Source: Saprospiraceae bacterium (GTDB lineage Bacteria; Bacteroidota; Bacteroidia; Chitinophagales; Saprospiraceae). From it: a DNA stretch of 64,000 nt. A program made the translations under genes and the position numbers. Positions 26,325 through 35,214 of the stretch are shown here, piece after piece. Numbering within the stretch: position 1 is the first letter of the stretch; each line of letters starts with the position of its first letter. The DNA lies in contig JAGQWR010000001.1 in the NCBI GenBank assembly GCA_020437105.1, positions 1 to 64,000 of the forward strand. Direction: 5' to 3'. The notes below the pieces were generated by a model, which did no database searches, had not been told where the DNA came from, and saw only the letters and a list, made by a program, of their open reading frames with translations.

Positions 26325-27113
26325 TCAATTCCGTTTCTTTTTTCTCTCTTTTTTGGTTTGGCCTTCCAGTTTGAACTTAACGGGTAAATAATATTGAATT
26401 TTGGCGGGCTCATTAAAGAGCTTTCCCGGGATCCAATTGGGCATCATATTAACCACCCTTAAGGATTCTGCGCCACAGGTGCCCCCAATTTCCCGAAGTA
26501 TTTCTGTATCAATGACTGAACCGTCCTTATCTACTACAAAACGAATGACTACAGTGCCTTCTATACCATTTTCTCTAGCAAACTCAGGATATTGAATGTT
26601 TGTGTAGATAAATTGAAGCATAAGCTGCTCCCAACAGCTTTTATGGTCTGCTTCGTCCGATATATCTTCACAGCCAGGATATCTTGGCATTTCTAAATAC
26701 TGTTCCATGATCGTATTTTCGCCGATAGGTACCTGTATCCTTTGAACCAAACGCTGTGCTTCCGGTATGCCTTCTGAACTTCCCGGGATCCACGTCGGCA
26801 TATTTCGAAAAACGTTTAGAATTGCCTGATCTGTTTCTTCATCAATGGAGCGTATAATTTCGGGATCTAAAACGGCTCCTGTTTCGTCAACTGTAAATGC
26901 AATTTCCAGGGTGCCGGCATGATCCTTTTGTTTCTCAAGCTTTAATTCTTTTTGGATATAGAAAAACAGTTTTGCCTCCGGGCAATCCACTTTTTCCTCC
27001 GCACTTAAATTCAGGGTGTCGCAGGAAGCAAATTTAGGCATTGTGGAATCCTGTGCAAAGGCCGAATAACAATTTAGAAGGACCAGTAAAATGGCTGGGA
27101 ATTTTGTTTTCAT
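26325..27113 (-). CDS. Secreted tandem TonB C-terminal-domain protein (paralogue)
   Basis: A 262-residue exported protein: signal peptide (about 1-20, ending SAFAQ), then two TonB-C-like domains, about 55-130 (LEIAFTVDETGAVLDPEII, NMPTWIPG) and 165-245 (YPEFARENGIEGTVVIRFVVDKD, MMPNWIPGK), and a Lys/Arg tail. A hydrophobic anchor is absent. Its organisation matches the adjacent paralogue except that the polyproline linker is missing. A role as periplasmic binding partner of outer-membrane proteins is an inference. Confidence 0.8.
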   Translation of the reverse strand: MKTKFPAILLVLLNCYSAFAQDSTMPKFASCDTLNLSAEEKVDCPEAKLFFYIQKELKLEKQKDHAGTLEIAFTVDETGAVLDPEIIRSIDEETDQAILNVFRNMPTWIPGSSEGIPEAQRLVQRIQVPIGENTIMEQYLEMPRYPGCEDISDEADHKSCWEQLMLQFIYTNIQYPEFARENGIEGTVVIRFVVDKDGSVIDTEILREIGGTCGAESLRVVNMMPNWIPGKLFNEPAKIQYYLPVKFKLEGQTKKERKKKRN

Positions 27114-27160
27114 TGGTTTTTTTCGGAAAGATAAAACGAAGAAAACAAAAAATGAAGGGG

Positions 27161-30103
27161 CTAGTATTTCACCAGCCGGATAGTGCCTGAATTCCGATCA
27201 TCCTTCCAATGCAGCAGGTACATGCCAGCGGCAATTTCCGGATTTAGTGGTAATTCCAGAGTGGTGGCGCCACTGTCTAATTCAAGCGTTATTTCCTGAA
27301 TGAGTCGGCCATCAATAGCATAAAGTTGTAGCTGATATACCTTTTCAGGAATGCCTGCAAACAGCACTTGTTGGTCAAATGGATTTGGGAAAATGCTAAC
27401 CAAACTGGTTTCTTCCTGGAAAACTAGTTCAGATTGAATGCAGGCGGTTTCAAAAAGAGAGGATTCAGAAAAGCCACCAACATCCCCGCTACAATGAATT
27501 TGTCCCTGAATTTCATAGGTACTGCAAGCTTCGAGGTTGTCCAGTAAAAGTACAGGTTCTGCAACTTGAATGTAAATCCAGTCCGTCTCCTCCAAAAGGC
27601 GATAGCGAATTTCATAGGAATTGGCAGTAGTGTCTGAAGTCCAGCTAATAAAAGCGGTATCGACAGTAATTGGGCCTATTTCAAAATCCATTAAAGTCTG
27701 GCAGGGTGGCAGATTGGGATCTGTTTCCGAAATACTGATGCAATAGTCTTCAACTTCCCCATATTCAATGAAATTGGTGCAAGAAAATGGAAAACCAAGG
27801 CTGCCAAAGCCTGTGTAAATTTGCATAACTCGAAGCCGGGATGTTCCCTCCGGCGCAGAATCTGGAATGGTGATAATACCTTCCTGATTTTGTTCGGTAG
27901 ATGTTGGTGATTCAAAAACCAACTCCTCCGGATAATCAAATGCACCGTTTTGGTCAAAATCTATCCAGATTAGATAAGATTCCATATAGCTCCAGTTGTT
28001 GAAGCCGGGCTCGATGATAAATGGATAGGATTCACCAGCTACTAAAACAATATCCTCCCCGAAAATCTGAAAATAACCATCATTGTTTCCGGTTTGAATT
28101 TCCTGCCCATCAAGCGTAAAGGATTCGATCCATTCAAACCAGGCGTAAAACTCCGGATTACAATAGGATTGTTCTTCACAAAATTCGCAGCCCGTTACTT
28201 CAAACTGGCTGTAGGAAAAAGTAGAAGCCGCGCCATCCAGACAGCCTACCATTAGTTTGATGTCGTATGTTTGGCAGGCCTCCAGGGAATCCAGATCCAG
28301 TTGTGGCTCTTCTGTGGATATCGGTGAGGACCAGGTATTGGCTAAAGCTGTTTTATAGCGCAATATGTAGGTTTCTGCTCCATATACTTCCTCCCATTCC
28401 AGATGCGCACTGGAGTCTGTGATATTGCTTGCCTGAATATTAGCAGGTGCTTCACAGCAACCTAATGTTTCAAAGGTGATACTATTCGGACTCTCCGATT
28501 GGGTGCCACTGCAAAATACTTTTAGTCGAAACTCGTATGCGGTACATCCCTCTAAATCCCCCAATATATAAGGAGCTGTCGGATTGGTAATTTGATTCCA
28601 TTCCAAGGTTCCGAGTTCACGCCATTTGAGATATGTTTCTACCGTGCCCGGAAAGGATACCCAATCAAGTGAAACAGTACTATCTGATATGGGGGTTGCT
28701 TCTATACCAACAGGTGCCAAGCAGGCATCACAAAGGTTTAACACTTCCACGACACTATTATAGGCGTTCAGCCGGCCGCCGCTGTTTACCTCATTCCCTA
28801 AGTTGGCCACTGGATCAACTCCATTTAGAATAGCATCCCGAGCAGTAATAGCAGCTGCCATGGGATCCGATAGCGCCAAAATTTCCAGTTCAACACATGG
28901 CACGGAATAGAGTAATGCAATAATGCCCGCTACCTGCGGACAGGCATAAGAGGTGCCCGATTGATAGTGGTATTGGCCGTTAATATCTGTTGTCAGGATT
29001 TCCTCACCCGGTGCGGCTAAATCAATGGATTGGATGCCAAAACCGGAAAAATTTCGCTGGTCTGCCTCATCAGTTGCGGTAACTGTAATAAGATAGGGAC
29101 TGCTACATGCGGTAGGCATATCTCCTTCAATATCCACATTGACATTCGAATTGGTAGTTGCCGCAACACTCAGAATGCCATTTTCTCCCAAGAGGTCAAA
29201 CATCGCACACCACAGAGGGTAATCGGAAGGAGAGGCCAGATCCGCACCCCAGGAAGTGTTTGTGCAGGTAACAAATGCACCTGCTGTGCCGCCACTTTGT
29301 TGCCAGAGAATGCGTTGATTTAAGGCATAGCCATAGGCTTCAACTATTTCAGATTCCAAACCGGAAATGCCAACGATAGGCATTATCCGGACATCCCAAT
29401 TAGTACCGGAAATACCAGTACCGTTATTTCCTTTTGCCCCTAACATACCCGCTACCTGTACTCCGTGGATACCATATTGCACCAGATCAAGGTCTGCCTG
29501 CACATTCCATCCTGCAAAATCATCCACATAACCATTTCCGTCGTCGTCTATACCATTTCCGGAAATCTCCGCCGAATTTGTCCAAAGGTTTGAAACCAAA
29601 TCCGGATGATCCGGATCAATTCCATCATCAATCAGGGCAATGACAATTGGATGCCCGGAAGCAGTATGGCCACCTGTAGTGACTTCCCATGCCAGGTCAA
29701 TATCAATATCGGCACCACCATTGGTATTTAGGAAGTTCCATTGATTTCCAAACATGGGGTCATCGGGCAGAGACCGACTGGAAAGCCAATGGTTTTGCTG
29801 AATCTCTGCTACACGTACATCCTGGCGGAGGTAGTTTAGTAGGAGGGTCTCGTCAAATTGGGCCGGATCATTTTGGAGCAGATAAATGGGATAGCCTGGA
29901 ACAAGCTGTTTTTTTAAACCAAGAGCTGTTTGATTGCCGGAAATACTGGCGTAGTCTTCAATTACCTCATCAATTGAATTAGCTCCTGTCAACCAAACGA
30001 TATATTGTCCGGGAACATGGTCAGATCGTTGAGCCTGGAGTAGAATACTCTGGAAACTCAATATTGTAAGTAATGCCCAAATTGGCCAGTTGGCTTTTTT
30101 CAT
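27161..30103 (-). CDS. Secreted subtilisin-family (S8) peptidase with fibronectin III, GEVED and T9SS domains
   Basis: A 980-residue protease. After a signal peptide (about 1-25) and a propeptide-like region comes the S8 catalytic domain (about 130-450) with the triad Asp159 (ALIDDGID), His213 (YGIHGVQVAG) and Ser385 (SGTSYACP). Fibronectin III-like modules (about 460-640), a GEVED domain (about 655-790, ending IEYGEVEDYC), another FnIII, and a T9SS type A sorting domain (SIFPNPFDQQ at about 908 to RLVKY) follow. It is thus secreted and probably surface-attached. A -7 box (30122-30129) lies upstream. All catalytic residues are present. Confidence 0.93.
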   Translation of the reverse strand: MKKANWPIWALLTILSFQSILLQAQRSDHVPGQYIVWLTGANSIDEVIEDYASISGNQTALGLKKQLVPGYPIYLLQNDPAQFDETLLLNYLRQDVRVAEIQQNHWLSSRSLPDDPMFGNQWNFLNTNGGADIDIDLAWEVTTGGHTASGHPIVIALIDDGIDPDHPDLVSNLWTNSAEISGNGIDDDGNGYVDDFAGWNVQADLDLVQYGIHGVQVAGMLGAKGNNGTGISGTNWDVRIMPIVGISGLESEIVEAYGYALNQRILWQQSGGTAGAFVTCTNTSWGADLASPSDYPLWCAMFDLLGENGILSVAATTNSNVNVDIEGDMPTACSSPYLITVTATDEADQRNFSGFGIQSIDLAAPGEEILTTDINGQYHYQSGTSYACPQVAGIIALLYSVPCVELEILALSDPMAAAITARDAILNGVDPVANLGNEVNSGGRLNAYNSVVEVLNLCDACLAPVGIEATPISDSTVSLDWVSFPGTVETYLKWRELGTLEWNQITNPTAPYILGDLEGCTAYEFRLKVFCSGTQSESPNSITFETLGCCEAPANIQASNITDSSAHLEWEEVYGAETYILRYKTALANTWSSPISTEEPQLDLDSLEACQTYDIKLMVGCLDGAASTFSYSQFEVTGCEFCEEQSYCNPEFYAWFEWIESFTLDGQEIQTGNNDGYFQIFGEDIVLVAGESYPFIIEPGFNNWSYMESYLIWIDFDQNGAFDYPEELVFESPTSTEQNQEGIITIPDSAPEGTSRLRVMQIYTGFGSLGFPFSCTNFIEYGEVEDYCISISETDPNLPPCQTLMDFEIGPITVDTAFISWTSDTTANSYEIRYRLLEETDWIYIQVAEPVLLLDNLEACSTYEIQGQIHCSGDVGGFSESSLFETACIQSELVFQEETSLVSIFPNPFDQQVLFAGIPEKVYQLQLYAIDGRLIQEITLELDSGATTLELPLNPEIAAGMYLLHWKDDRNSGTIRLVKY

Positions 30104-30121
30104 AGTTCATTATTCCCAAGC

Positions 30122-30129
30122 CAAAGGTA
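30122..30129 (-). promoter_or_regulatory. -7 box (TACCTTTG) of the subtilisin gene
   Basis: On the minus strand the octamer TACCTTTG matches TAnnTTTG exactly and ends 18 bases before the ATG (30103). A -33 TTTG is not seen at the expected distance. Confidence 0.45.
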
Positions 30130-30201
30130 AGTAGCCTGTTGGGTAGAACCTACTTGAAGGAATGAAAATACATTCAATCGCCTAAATCAGACAGTTTAAT
30201 T

Positions 30202-30885
30202 TCATTCATCCAGACGTAATCCTATACGAAGACCCGCTTCCCATTGAGTCCAGTCTCCTGTTTGGATATTGGAGCCGTTAATTTCATTAACTGGCGGATA
30301 CTCCAGGAAACCATCCCATTGATTGCTGAATCGCCACACATGGCGTACAAATGGAGTAAGCGTCAGCATATCAGAAATGCCCAGGTCTAGCCCTGCTCCG
30401 ATTCCTGCCCGGTAGGAGAAGGGCTTGTCAATATGCTCTACAAATTTATCGGAATACCGAAACTGGTGATCAGATAAATTTACTCCCGGACTGAGCTGAA
30501 TAAAGAAACCTCTTTTGAATATCGGATCTTGTTTTGAAAAAGTCGGACAGTCACAATCACTCAAAAAATCAAAGAGGTAAATATTGATATTCAATTGAAA
30601 CATGTAATCGTTTGTTCGAAACGTTCCCGTTGTATAACCGGTGCTCGTTGATTGCTGGAAAGCCAGGCCCGGATAAAACTCAACCCGATATTTTTCGGGG
30701 CGCCACCAGTAATCAATACCTAAAGAAAAGCTGTTGGAATAAAAAGCGTCATCCGGGTTTTGTGCTAAGGCCAGTTGACTGTTTTCCAAAGGTGTATTCA
30801 TCCAGTTATAGGTGCCGGAGAATCCAAATTGGGCATTCCCTGAAAAGGGCAGGAGACAAATTAGGAGAATGGCGAAACGAATCAT
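30202..30885 (-). CDS. Outer-membrane beta-barrel protein, paralogue 1
   Basis: A 227-residue exported protein from the ATG at 30885. It has a signal peptide (ending SGNAQ) and about eight amphipathic strands typical of an OmpA/PorT-size barrel. A short Cys/Asp patch (FLSDCDCPTFS near residue 108) is shared with the neighbouring gene. An upstream GTG at 30894 overlaps that gene's stop as GTGA and is an alternative start. It is coupled to its paralogue; the function is unknown. Confidence 0.7.
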   Translation of the reverse strand: MIRFAILLICLLPFSGNAQFGFSGTYNWMNTPLENSQLALAQNPDDAFYSNSFSLGIDYWWRPEKYRVEFYPGLAFQQSTSTGYTTGTFRTNDYMFQLNINIYLFDFLSDCDCPTFSKQDPIFKRGFFIQLSPGVNLSDHQFRYSDKFVEHIDKPFSYRAGIGAGLDLGISDMLTLTPFVRHVWRFSNQWDGFLEYPPVNEINGSNIQTGDWTQWEAGLRIGLRLDE

Positions 30886-30890
30886 TTCAA

Positions 30891-31595
30891 TCACTGTTTT
30901 GGTAGAGATATAAAACTTATCTGTAATTCAATCTGAAAGATGCGGATTTCAGAATTTGTGCGAAAGTACGGACTAGAACCGTTTGGAAGAAAACGATCAA
31001 GGCCTTCCCAATTAATATTTGGTAACTGGCAAAAGCGAAAGATAGGACTTAATATAAAATTTGGTCCTGCGTTTAGGTGCATCCCAAATCCAAATCCAAT
31101 ACTCATTCCTTTATCCTGAACAATTTCCTGAAAATCTGGCGAATTGACCTGCATGGCAGCATAATGCCACCCCAGATTGCCTTCCAGAAAGAGTCGCTGT
31201 TTTAGCTCATCGCAATCACAGGAAAACAGAAAATGCCCCGGATATAAACGGGCATTGAGCAGGATGCCGCTTATGTTTAATTCTGCCGGACCCACGTCAA
31301 GGGTGCCAGCTTTAAAATGGTCGTACCGAATACCTGGCCCCAGGGCAATTGCCTGATTATTGCCAAAACGCCAATGGTAATTAGCTCCTAATCCATATCC
31401 GTTTCGTAGAAATCGTTCGCTGTTTTGGTTTATCGGATCCCAAAAAGGAGCGGTGGCCGTTTCCACCGAGCCACTAACACTGAGTTGGGCAGAGACCTTT
31501 ACCAGACTGGAAAGCGTACAGAAAAGGACCAATAATAATCCCCTAAAAGGAATGCCGGTAGCTTGTTGAAAAAAGTTGATTTTGGAATTTTTCAT
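30891..31595 (-). CDS. Outer-membrane beta-barrel protein, paralogue 2
   Basis: A 234-residue exported protein with a rather long N-terminus and signal peptide (about 1-36, ending VSAQ), followed by a barrel-like strand pattern (GLGANYHWRFG, LGPGIRYDHF, LEGNLGWHYA). It shares overall size, strand order and a DCD patch (FLFSCDCDELK) with the downstream gene, so the pair looks like a tandem duplication. The pair might form a transport or surface complex with the nearby secreted proteins; this is only an inference. Confidence 0.7.
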   Translation of the reverse strand: MKNSKINFFQQATGIPFRGLLLVLFCTLSSLVKVSAQLSVSGSVETATAPFWDPINQNSERFLRNGYGLGANYHWRFGNNQAIALGPGIRYDHFKAGTLDVGPAELNISGILLNARLYPGHFLFSCDCDELKQRLFLEGNLGWHYAAMQVNSPDFQEIVQDKGMSIGFGFGMHLNAGPNFILSPIFRFCQLPNINWEGLDRFLPNGSSPYFRTNSEIRIFQIELQISFISLPKQ

Positions 31596-31714
31596 ACGTT
31601 ACCGAAAACAACGTTTGGATTTGGGCAAAAGTGTATAAAATTGTTTTCATAACTATTTAATCCGGGTTTGGAGAATTTTCTCAACCCACTTGGTGAGGAG
31701 AATTTTCTTCCAGC

Positions 31715-31722
31715 TATCTTTG
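31715..31722 (+). promoter_or_regulatory. -7 box (TATCTTTG) placed 4 nt before the rimO ATG
   Basis: Exact TAnnTTTG match; only four bases separate it from the ATG at 31727, so transcription would begin at or very near the start codon. A TTGG at 31690-31693 lies 21 bases upstream, close to where a -33 element is expected. Confidence 0.55.
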
Positions 31723-31726
31723 CAGC

Positions 31727-33052
31727 ATGAAGACAAAGCGATTTAGACCGGAAAGAGTCAATGTAGTAACCTTGGGCTGCTCGAAGAATCTGGTAGATTC
31801 TGAGCAGCTAATTACCCAGCTGCGTGGTAATGATTACGATGTAGTACACGAGGGTGGGGATGAAGAATCGGATATTGTAATTGTAAATACCTGCGGATTT
31901 ATTGACCTGGCCAAGGAGGAGAGTGTCAATACCATTCTGAAATTTGCAGCGATCAAGCAGGAAGGCGGTATTGAAAAACTGTATGTTACAGGTTGCCTGT
32001 CACAACGCTATAAAGACGATTTAGAACAGGAAATTCCGGAAGTCGATGCCTTTTTTGGCACCTTGGAATTGCCGGCACTTCTTGCACGTTTGGAGGCAGA
32101 TTATATGCATGAGCTGGTGGGAGAGCGCATTATCACCACACCACCACATTATGCTTACCTGAAAATATCAGAAGGTTGCAACAGGACCTGTTCGTTCTGT
32201 GCCATCCCTCTAATGCGTGGAAAACATATTTCTCAACCCATTGAAGCATTGGTCGAGCAGGCAAAAAGTCTGGCGGCCAGAGGGGTAAAAGAGTTGATGC
32301 TAATCGCGCAGGAGTTAACCTATTACGGACTGGATCTCTATAAAAAGCGTGCGTTATCAGAACTGTTAGACGCACTCTGTGAGGTGGATGGGATTGAGTG
32401 GATTCGCCTGCATTACGCTTATCCCAGTAAATTTCCGCTCGAAGTATTTGATGTCATGCAGCGGCAGCCCAAATTATGCAACTACCTGGATATTCCGCTC
32501 CAGCATGCCAGCGATACTGTCTTGTTCCGGATGCGGCGGCAAATAACACAGGCTGAGACGAGGGAATTAATTCGGTATGCCCGCGAAAAAGTACCCGGTA
32601 TAGTTATCCGTACCACCTTTTTGGTCGGATTTCCGGGAGAGACCCAAACAGAGTTTGCAGAATTGGGCGCCTTTGTACAGGAGATGGAATTCGATCGGGT
32701 AGGGGTGTTTCAATATTCACATGAGGAGAATACCAGTGCGCATGATTTAGTAGATGATGTAGATCCGGAAGTTAAGGCAGAGCGAGCCGGAACAATAATG
32801 GAAATCCAACAGATAATTTCCGAAAAGAAAAACCAAAGCCTGGTTGGTACCCGGCAGCGAGTGCTCTTTGATCGAATTGAGGGCGGCTATTTTGTGGGCA
32901 GAACGATTGCCGATTCCCCGGAAGTGGATAATGAGGTATTAGTGCCTACAAAAGGGAACTTTGCGCGCATTGGTGATTTTGCGGATGTGTTAATTACTGA
33001 TGCCAATGAGTATGATCTTTTTGGGTCAATTGAAATTCAAACATTGAATTGA
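31727..33052 (+). CDS. rimO: Ribosomal protein S12 methylthiotransferase RimO
   Basis: Radical-SAM enzyme that methylthiolates an aspartate of ribosomal protein S12. At 441 residues it has the N-terminal MTTase domain with three Cys (TLGCSKN, NTCGF, GCLSQR), the radical-SAM triad Cys in EGCNRTCSFC (about 148-157), and a C-terminal TRAM domain. All motifs are intact. The promoter suggests a leaderless transcript. Confidence 0.96.
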   Translation: MKTKRFRPERVNVVTLGCSKNLVDSEQLITQLRGNDYDVVHEGGDEESDIVIVNTCGFIDLAKEESVNTILKFAAIKQEGGIEKLYVTGCLSQRYKDDLEQEIPEVDAFFGTLELPALLARLEADYMHELVGERIITTPPHYAYLKISEGCNRTCSFCAIPLMRGKHISQPIEALVEQAKSLAARGVKELMLIAQELTYYGLDLYKKRALSELLDALCEVDGIEWIRLHYAYPSKFPLEVFDVMQRQPKLCNYLDIPLQHASDTVLFRMRRQITQAETRELIRYAREKVPGIVIRTTFLVGFPGETQTEFAELGAFVQEMEFDRVGVFQYSHEENTSAHDLVDDVDPEVKAERAGTIMEIQQIISEKKNQSLVGTRQRVLFDRIEGGYFVGRTIADSPEVDNEVLVPTKGNFARIGDFADVLITDANEYDLFGSIEIQTLN

Positions 33053-33115
33053 ACAAGATGGGCTGGTTGGGAGTTTTCTTGATAGTCGGCTTTATCCGGC
33101 AAAAATAATTGTAGT

Positions 33116-33574
33116 ATGTCTAATCCGGAGAACTCTCTTTTTTCAAAAGCCCATAGTCCCATGTTGCAAGCGGGTATTGTCTTTGCCGCTGCCTTTGTTT
33201 TTATGGTTTTTGGAAAAATGATCCATGGCCTTGGAATTGTCGAAGTCGGGGATCGATTCCCCTGGATGACTGCTGCTGCTTTCATGCTCTTCTTTGCCTT
33301 ATTTAATTCGATTATCAGTTTGGCAACCAAAGACCTGAATCATTATTGGGGACAATCTATTTTAAGCTTTGCCGGCCTCGCTATAGCTAATGGCTTGCTA
33401 GCCTGGTTATTTTCGTCCATTTCAATTAATGAAGCAGGATCATATCGGTGGATTTACACCGTTCTAATCTTTGGTTACCTGGTTTTTCTGACCCTTATGG
33501 GAATGTTGAAACGGATCGTCGAATTTGCTCAACGGGAAGAGTGGAACCATCCACGAATTCGAAAACGTAAATAA
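33116..33574 (+). CDS. Four-segment membrane protein of unknown function
   Basis: A 152-residue inner-membrane protein with four hydrophobic segments (about 17-36, 47-66, 80-98 and 110-128) and a basic end (RIRKRK). No family recognised. It is immediately followed by the MsrB lipoprotein gene (2 bases apart), so the pair is likely cotranscribed. Confidence 0.75.
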   Translation: MSNPENSLFSKAHSPMLQAGIVFAAAFVFMVFGKMIHGLGIVEVGDRFPWMTAAAFMLFFALFNSIISLATKDLNHYWGQSILSFAGLAIANGLLAWLFSSISINEAGSYRWIYTVLIFGYLVFLTLMGMLKRIVEFAQREEWNHPRIRKRK

Positions 33575-33576
33575 TT

Positions 33577-34125
33577 ATGAAATTCGCACTGCTTTTCTCT
33601 TTGTTTTTTTCGCTTGCTTCCTCTTGTACTGATAACTCTCAAGCGCAAACCCAATCCCAATTACTATCGGGACAACCTCAACCTTCCTCTTCTGACTATT
33701 TCATTGACAGTAATGGGGATACCATTTACCAGGTGGTAAAAACGGAGGCGGAATGGAAGTCTGAGCTGACCAGCCAGGAGTTTTATGTTTTGCGGGAAGC
33801 TGGAACAGAGCGGGCTGGCACCGGTGATTTATTGAAGGAAAAACGTGCAGGTGTATTTACCTGTGCTGCCTGTGGGCTGGTTTTGTTTGATTCAAACACA
33901 AAATTTGAATCGGGCACAGGTTGGCCGAGTTTTTACCAACCAGCAGATCCCAGCCATGTAGGAGAGCATCAGGACAATGCTTACGGAATGGTTCGTACGG
34001 AGGTTGTTTGTAATCGTTGCGGTGGCCATTTAGGTCATGTTTTTCCGGATGGTCCGCCTCCAACTGGTCAGCGCTATTGCATCAATGCCGTCTCGCTGGA
34101 TTTTGTGCCGGCTGAGGGCCAGTAA
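33577..34125 (+). CDS. msrB: Peptide-methionine (R)-S-oxide reductase, lipoprotein form
   Basis: Repairs methionine-R-sulfoxide in proteins. A signal peptide with lipobox (Cys17, LASSC) directs it to the periplasm or outer membrane, unusual compared with cytoplasmic MsrB. The MsrB domain (about 60-178) has zinc Cys96/Cys99 (CAAC) and Cys145/Cys148 (CNRC), [15 protein letters not shown] and the catalytic Cys168 (RYCINA). No MsrA is adjacent. The stop abuts the convergent hypothetical gene. Confidence 0.94.
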   Translation: MKFALLFSLFFSLASSCTDNSQAQTQSQLLSGQPQPSSSDYFIDSNGDTIYQVVKTEAEWKSELTSQEFYVLREAGTERAGTGDLLKEKRAGVFTCAACGLVLFDSNTKFESGTGWPSFYQPADPSHVGEHQDNAYGMVRTEVVCNRCGGHLGHVFPDGPPPTGQRYCINAVSLDFVPAEGQ

Positions 34126-34824
34126 TCACTTTGAATTTTCGGCGGCTTTTTTAGCCTTTTTCTGCTCGTTATTACTCTCGTATAGCGTGTATTTCTCGTA
34201 TTCAACCGGATCGCGTTCTGCCCAGATGTCTTTGCCAATATTGCAAAGTATTACGAGTTCGTCGTACAGGGCATTTCCCAATTCGACTCGTCTTTCGACG
34301 GATATATCCCGTTCTGCAACCCGGTCTTGTTGAATATTAACGGCTTTTTCAAAATCCTGATTGGCTTTTTGAATACGGGCCAGTATATTTTCATTGACTC
34401 CTACATCTGCCAGAAAGTCGATTTGTTGTCTGGCTACCCGGATAACACGCCTGCCACAAAACATCAACTGGGCATCGGTCATATCGCCCATTTTAGCCGT
34501 TCCAAATTTCCGGTAGCGGCCAGTTTTGTTGTTGTATTTCAGTGCTACCCGTGTCATAAGGGAACGGATAGCTGTTTTAAGCTGCTCTGCTGCCAGGTAT
34601 TTCTTATCCGTTGTGATCATTTGCTCACCAACTAATTCGTGGTCTTCAGGGAGGTCGCGAAATCGATCACAGGCACCTTTCAGCTTCTTCAAACGGGACA
34701 GGTCGTACCCATATTGATCAAATTGCTTTAGGTCTCTTTTGGCGTGTGCAATTTTTTCCAGACAAAGCTGATGTAGATCAGCATCCGGGAAATTGTGCTT
34801 TCGATTGAGGTGTTGCTTCTTCAT
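34126..34824 (-). CDS. Helical cytoplasmic protein of unknown function
   Basis: A 232-residue protein without signal peptide or membrane segment, predicted mostly helical and rich in charged residues (DLSRLKKLKGACDRFRD; IQDRVAERDIS), ending in a Lys-rich tail. No family recognised. Its size and order suggest a conserved Bacteroidota protein. The stop directly abuts msrB (convergent). Confidence 0.65.
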   Translation of the reverse strand: MKKQHLNRKHNFPDADLHQLCLEKIAHAKRDLKQFDQYGYDLSRLKKLKGACDRFRDLPEDHELVGEQMITTDKKYLAAEQLKTAIRSLMTRVALKYNNKTGRYRKFGTAKMGDMTDAQLMFCGRRVIRVARQQIDFLADVGVNENILARIQKANQDFEKAVNIQQDRVAERDISVERRVELGNALYDELVILCNIGKDIWAERDPVEYEKYTLYESNNEQKKAKKAAENSK

Positions 34825-35214
34825 AAATCCTGTTTGACACTTAAATATAAGGCCTTTTATTGAGAATATCTTTGTTTTTACTGGAAAAATATTTTACTCA
34901 TTTAAAAATTTCTCAGTAAGATAGAGCAAAATAGCATAAACACAATTACCAAAAACGGGCGGAGATTAAACTCAATAGGAGAGGCCGGCAACATGGAAAA
35001 GCCGGAACTTGCACCGAAATCGAGAGGCTGTCTGATGTATAAAGAATAATGCCAGTTTTTAAATAACTTCACAGGATAATTTAAAGCAGACTCCGGATAA
35101 ATCAGATGATTTTACATAAATTTAAACCACGAGAAGGGACATATCAGTAGTATAATTTTACTTTTGCGGAAGATTGCCGCGCATATTGGTAATTAGGTGT
35201 TCAATCTTGTTTAC
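34825..35214. other. 390-bp intergenic region with a GC-rich hairpin-bearing patch
   Basis: Between the divergent helical protein and the response regulator. Most of it is AT-rich, but 34957-35035 is a more GC-rich patch with hairpin CCGGC (34985-34989) / GCCGG (35001-35005). No coding frame of useful length was found (an 18-codon frame from ATG at 34993 only). A candidate -7 box lies near the right end. A structured RNA is possible but not recognised. Confidence 0.4.
35159..35166 (+). promoter_or_regulatory. -7 box (TACTTTTG) of the two-component operon
   Basis: Exact TAnnTTTG match, ending 48 bases before the response-regulator ATG at 35215. No TTTG -33 element is seen at the expected distance. 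Confidence 0.4.
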
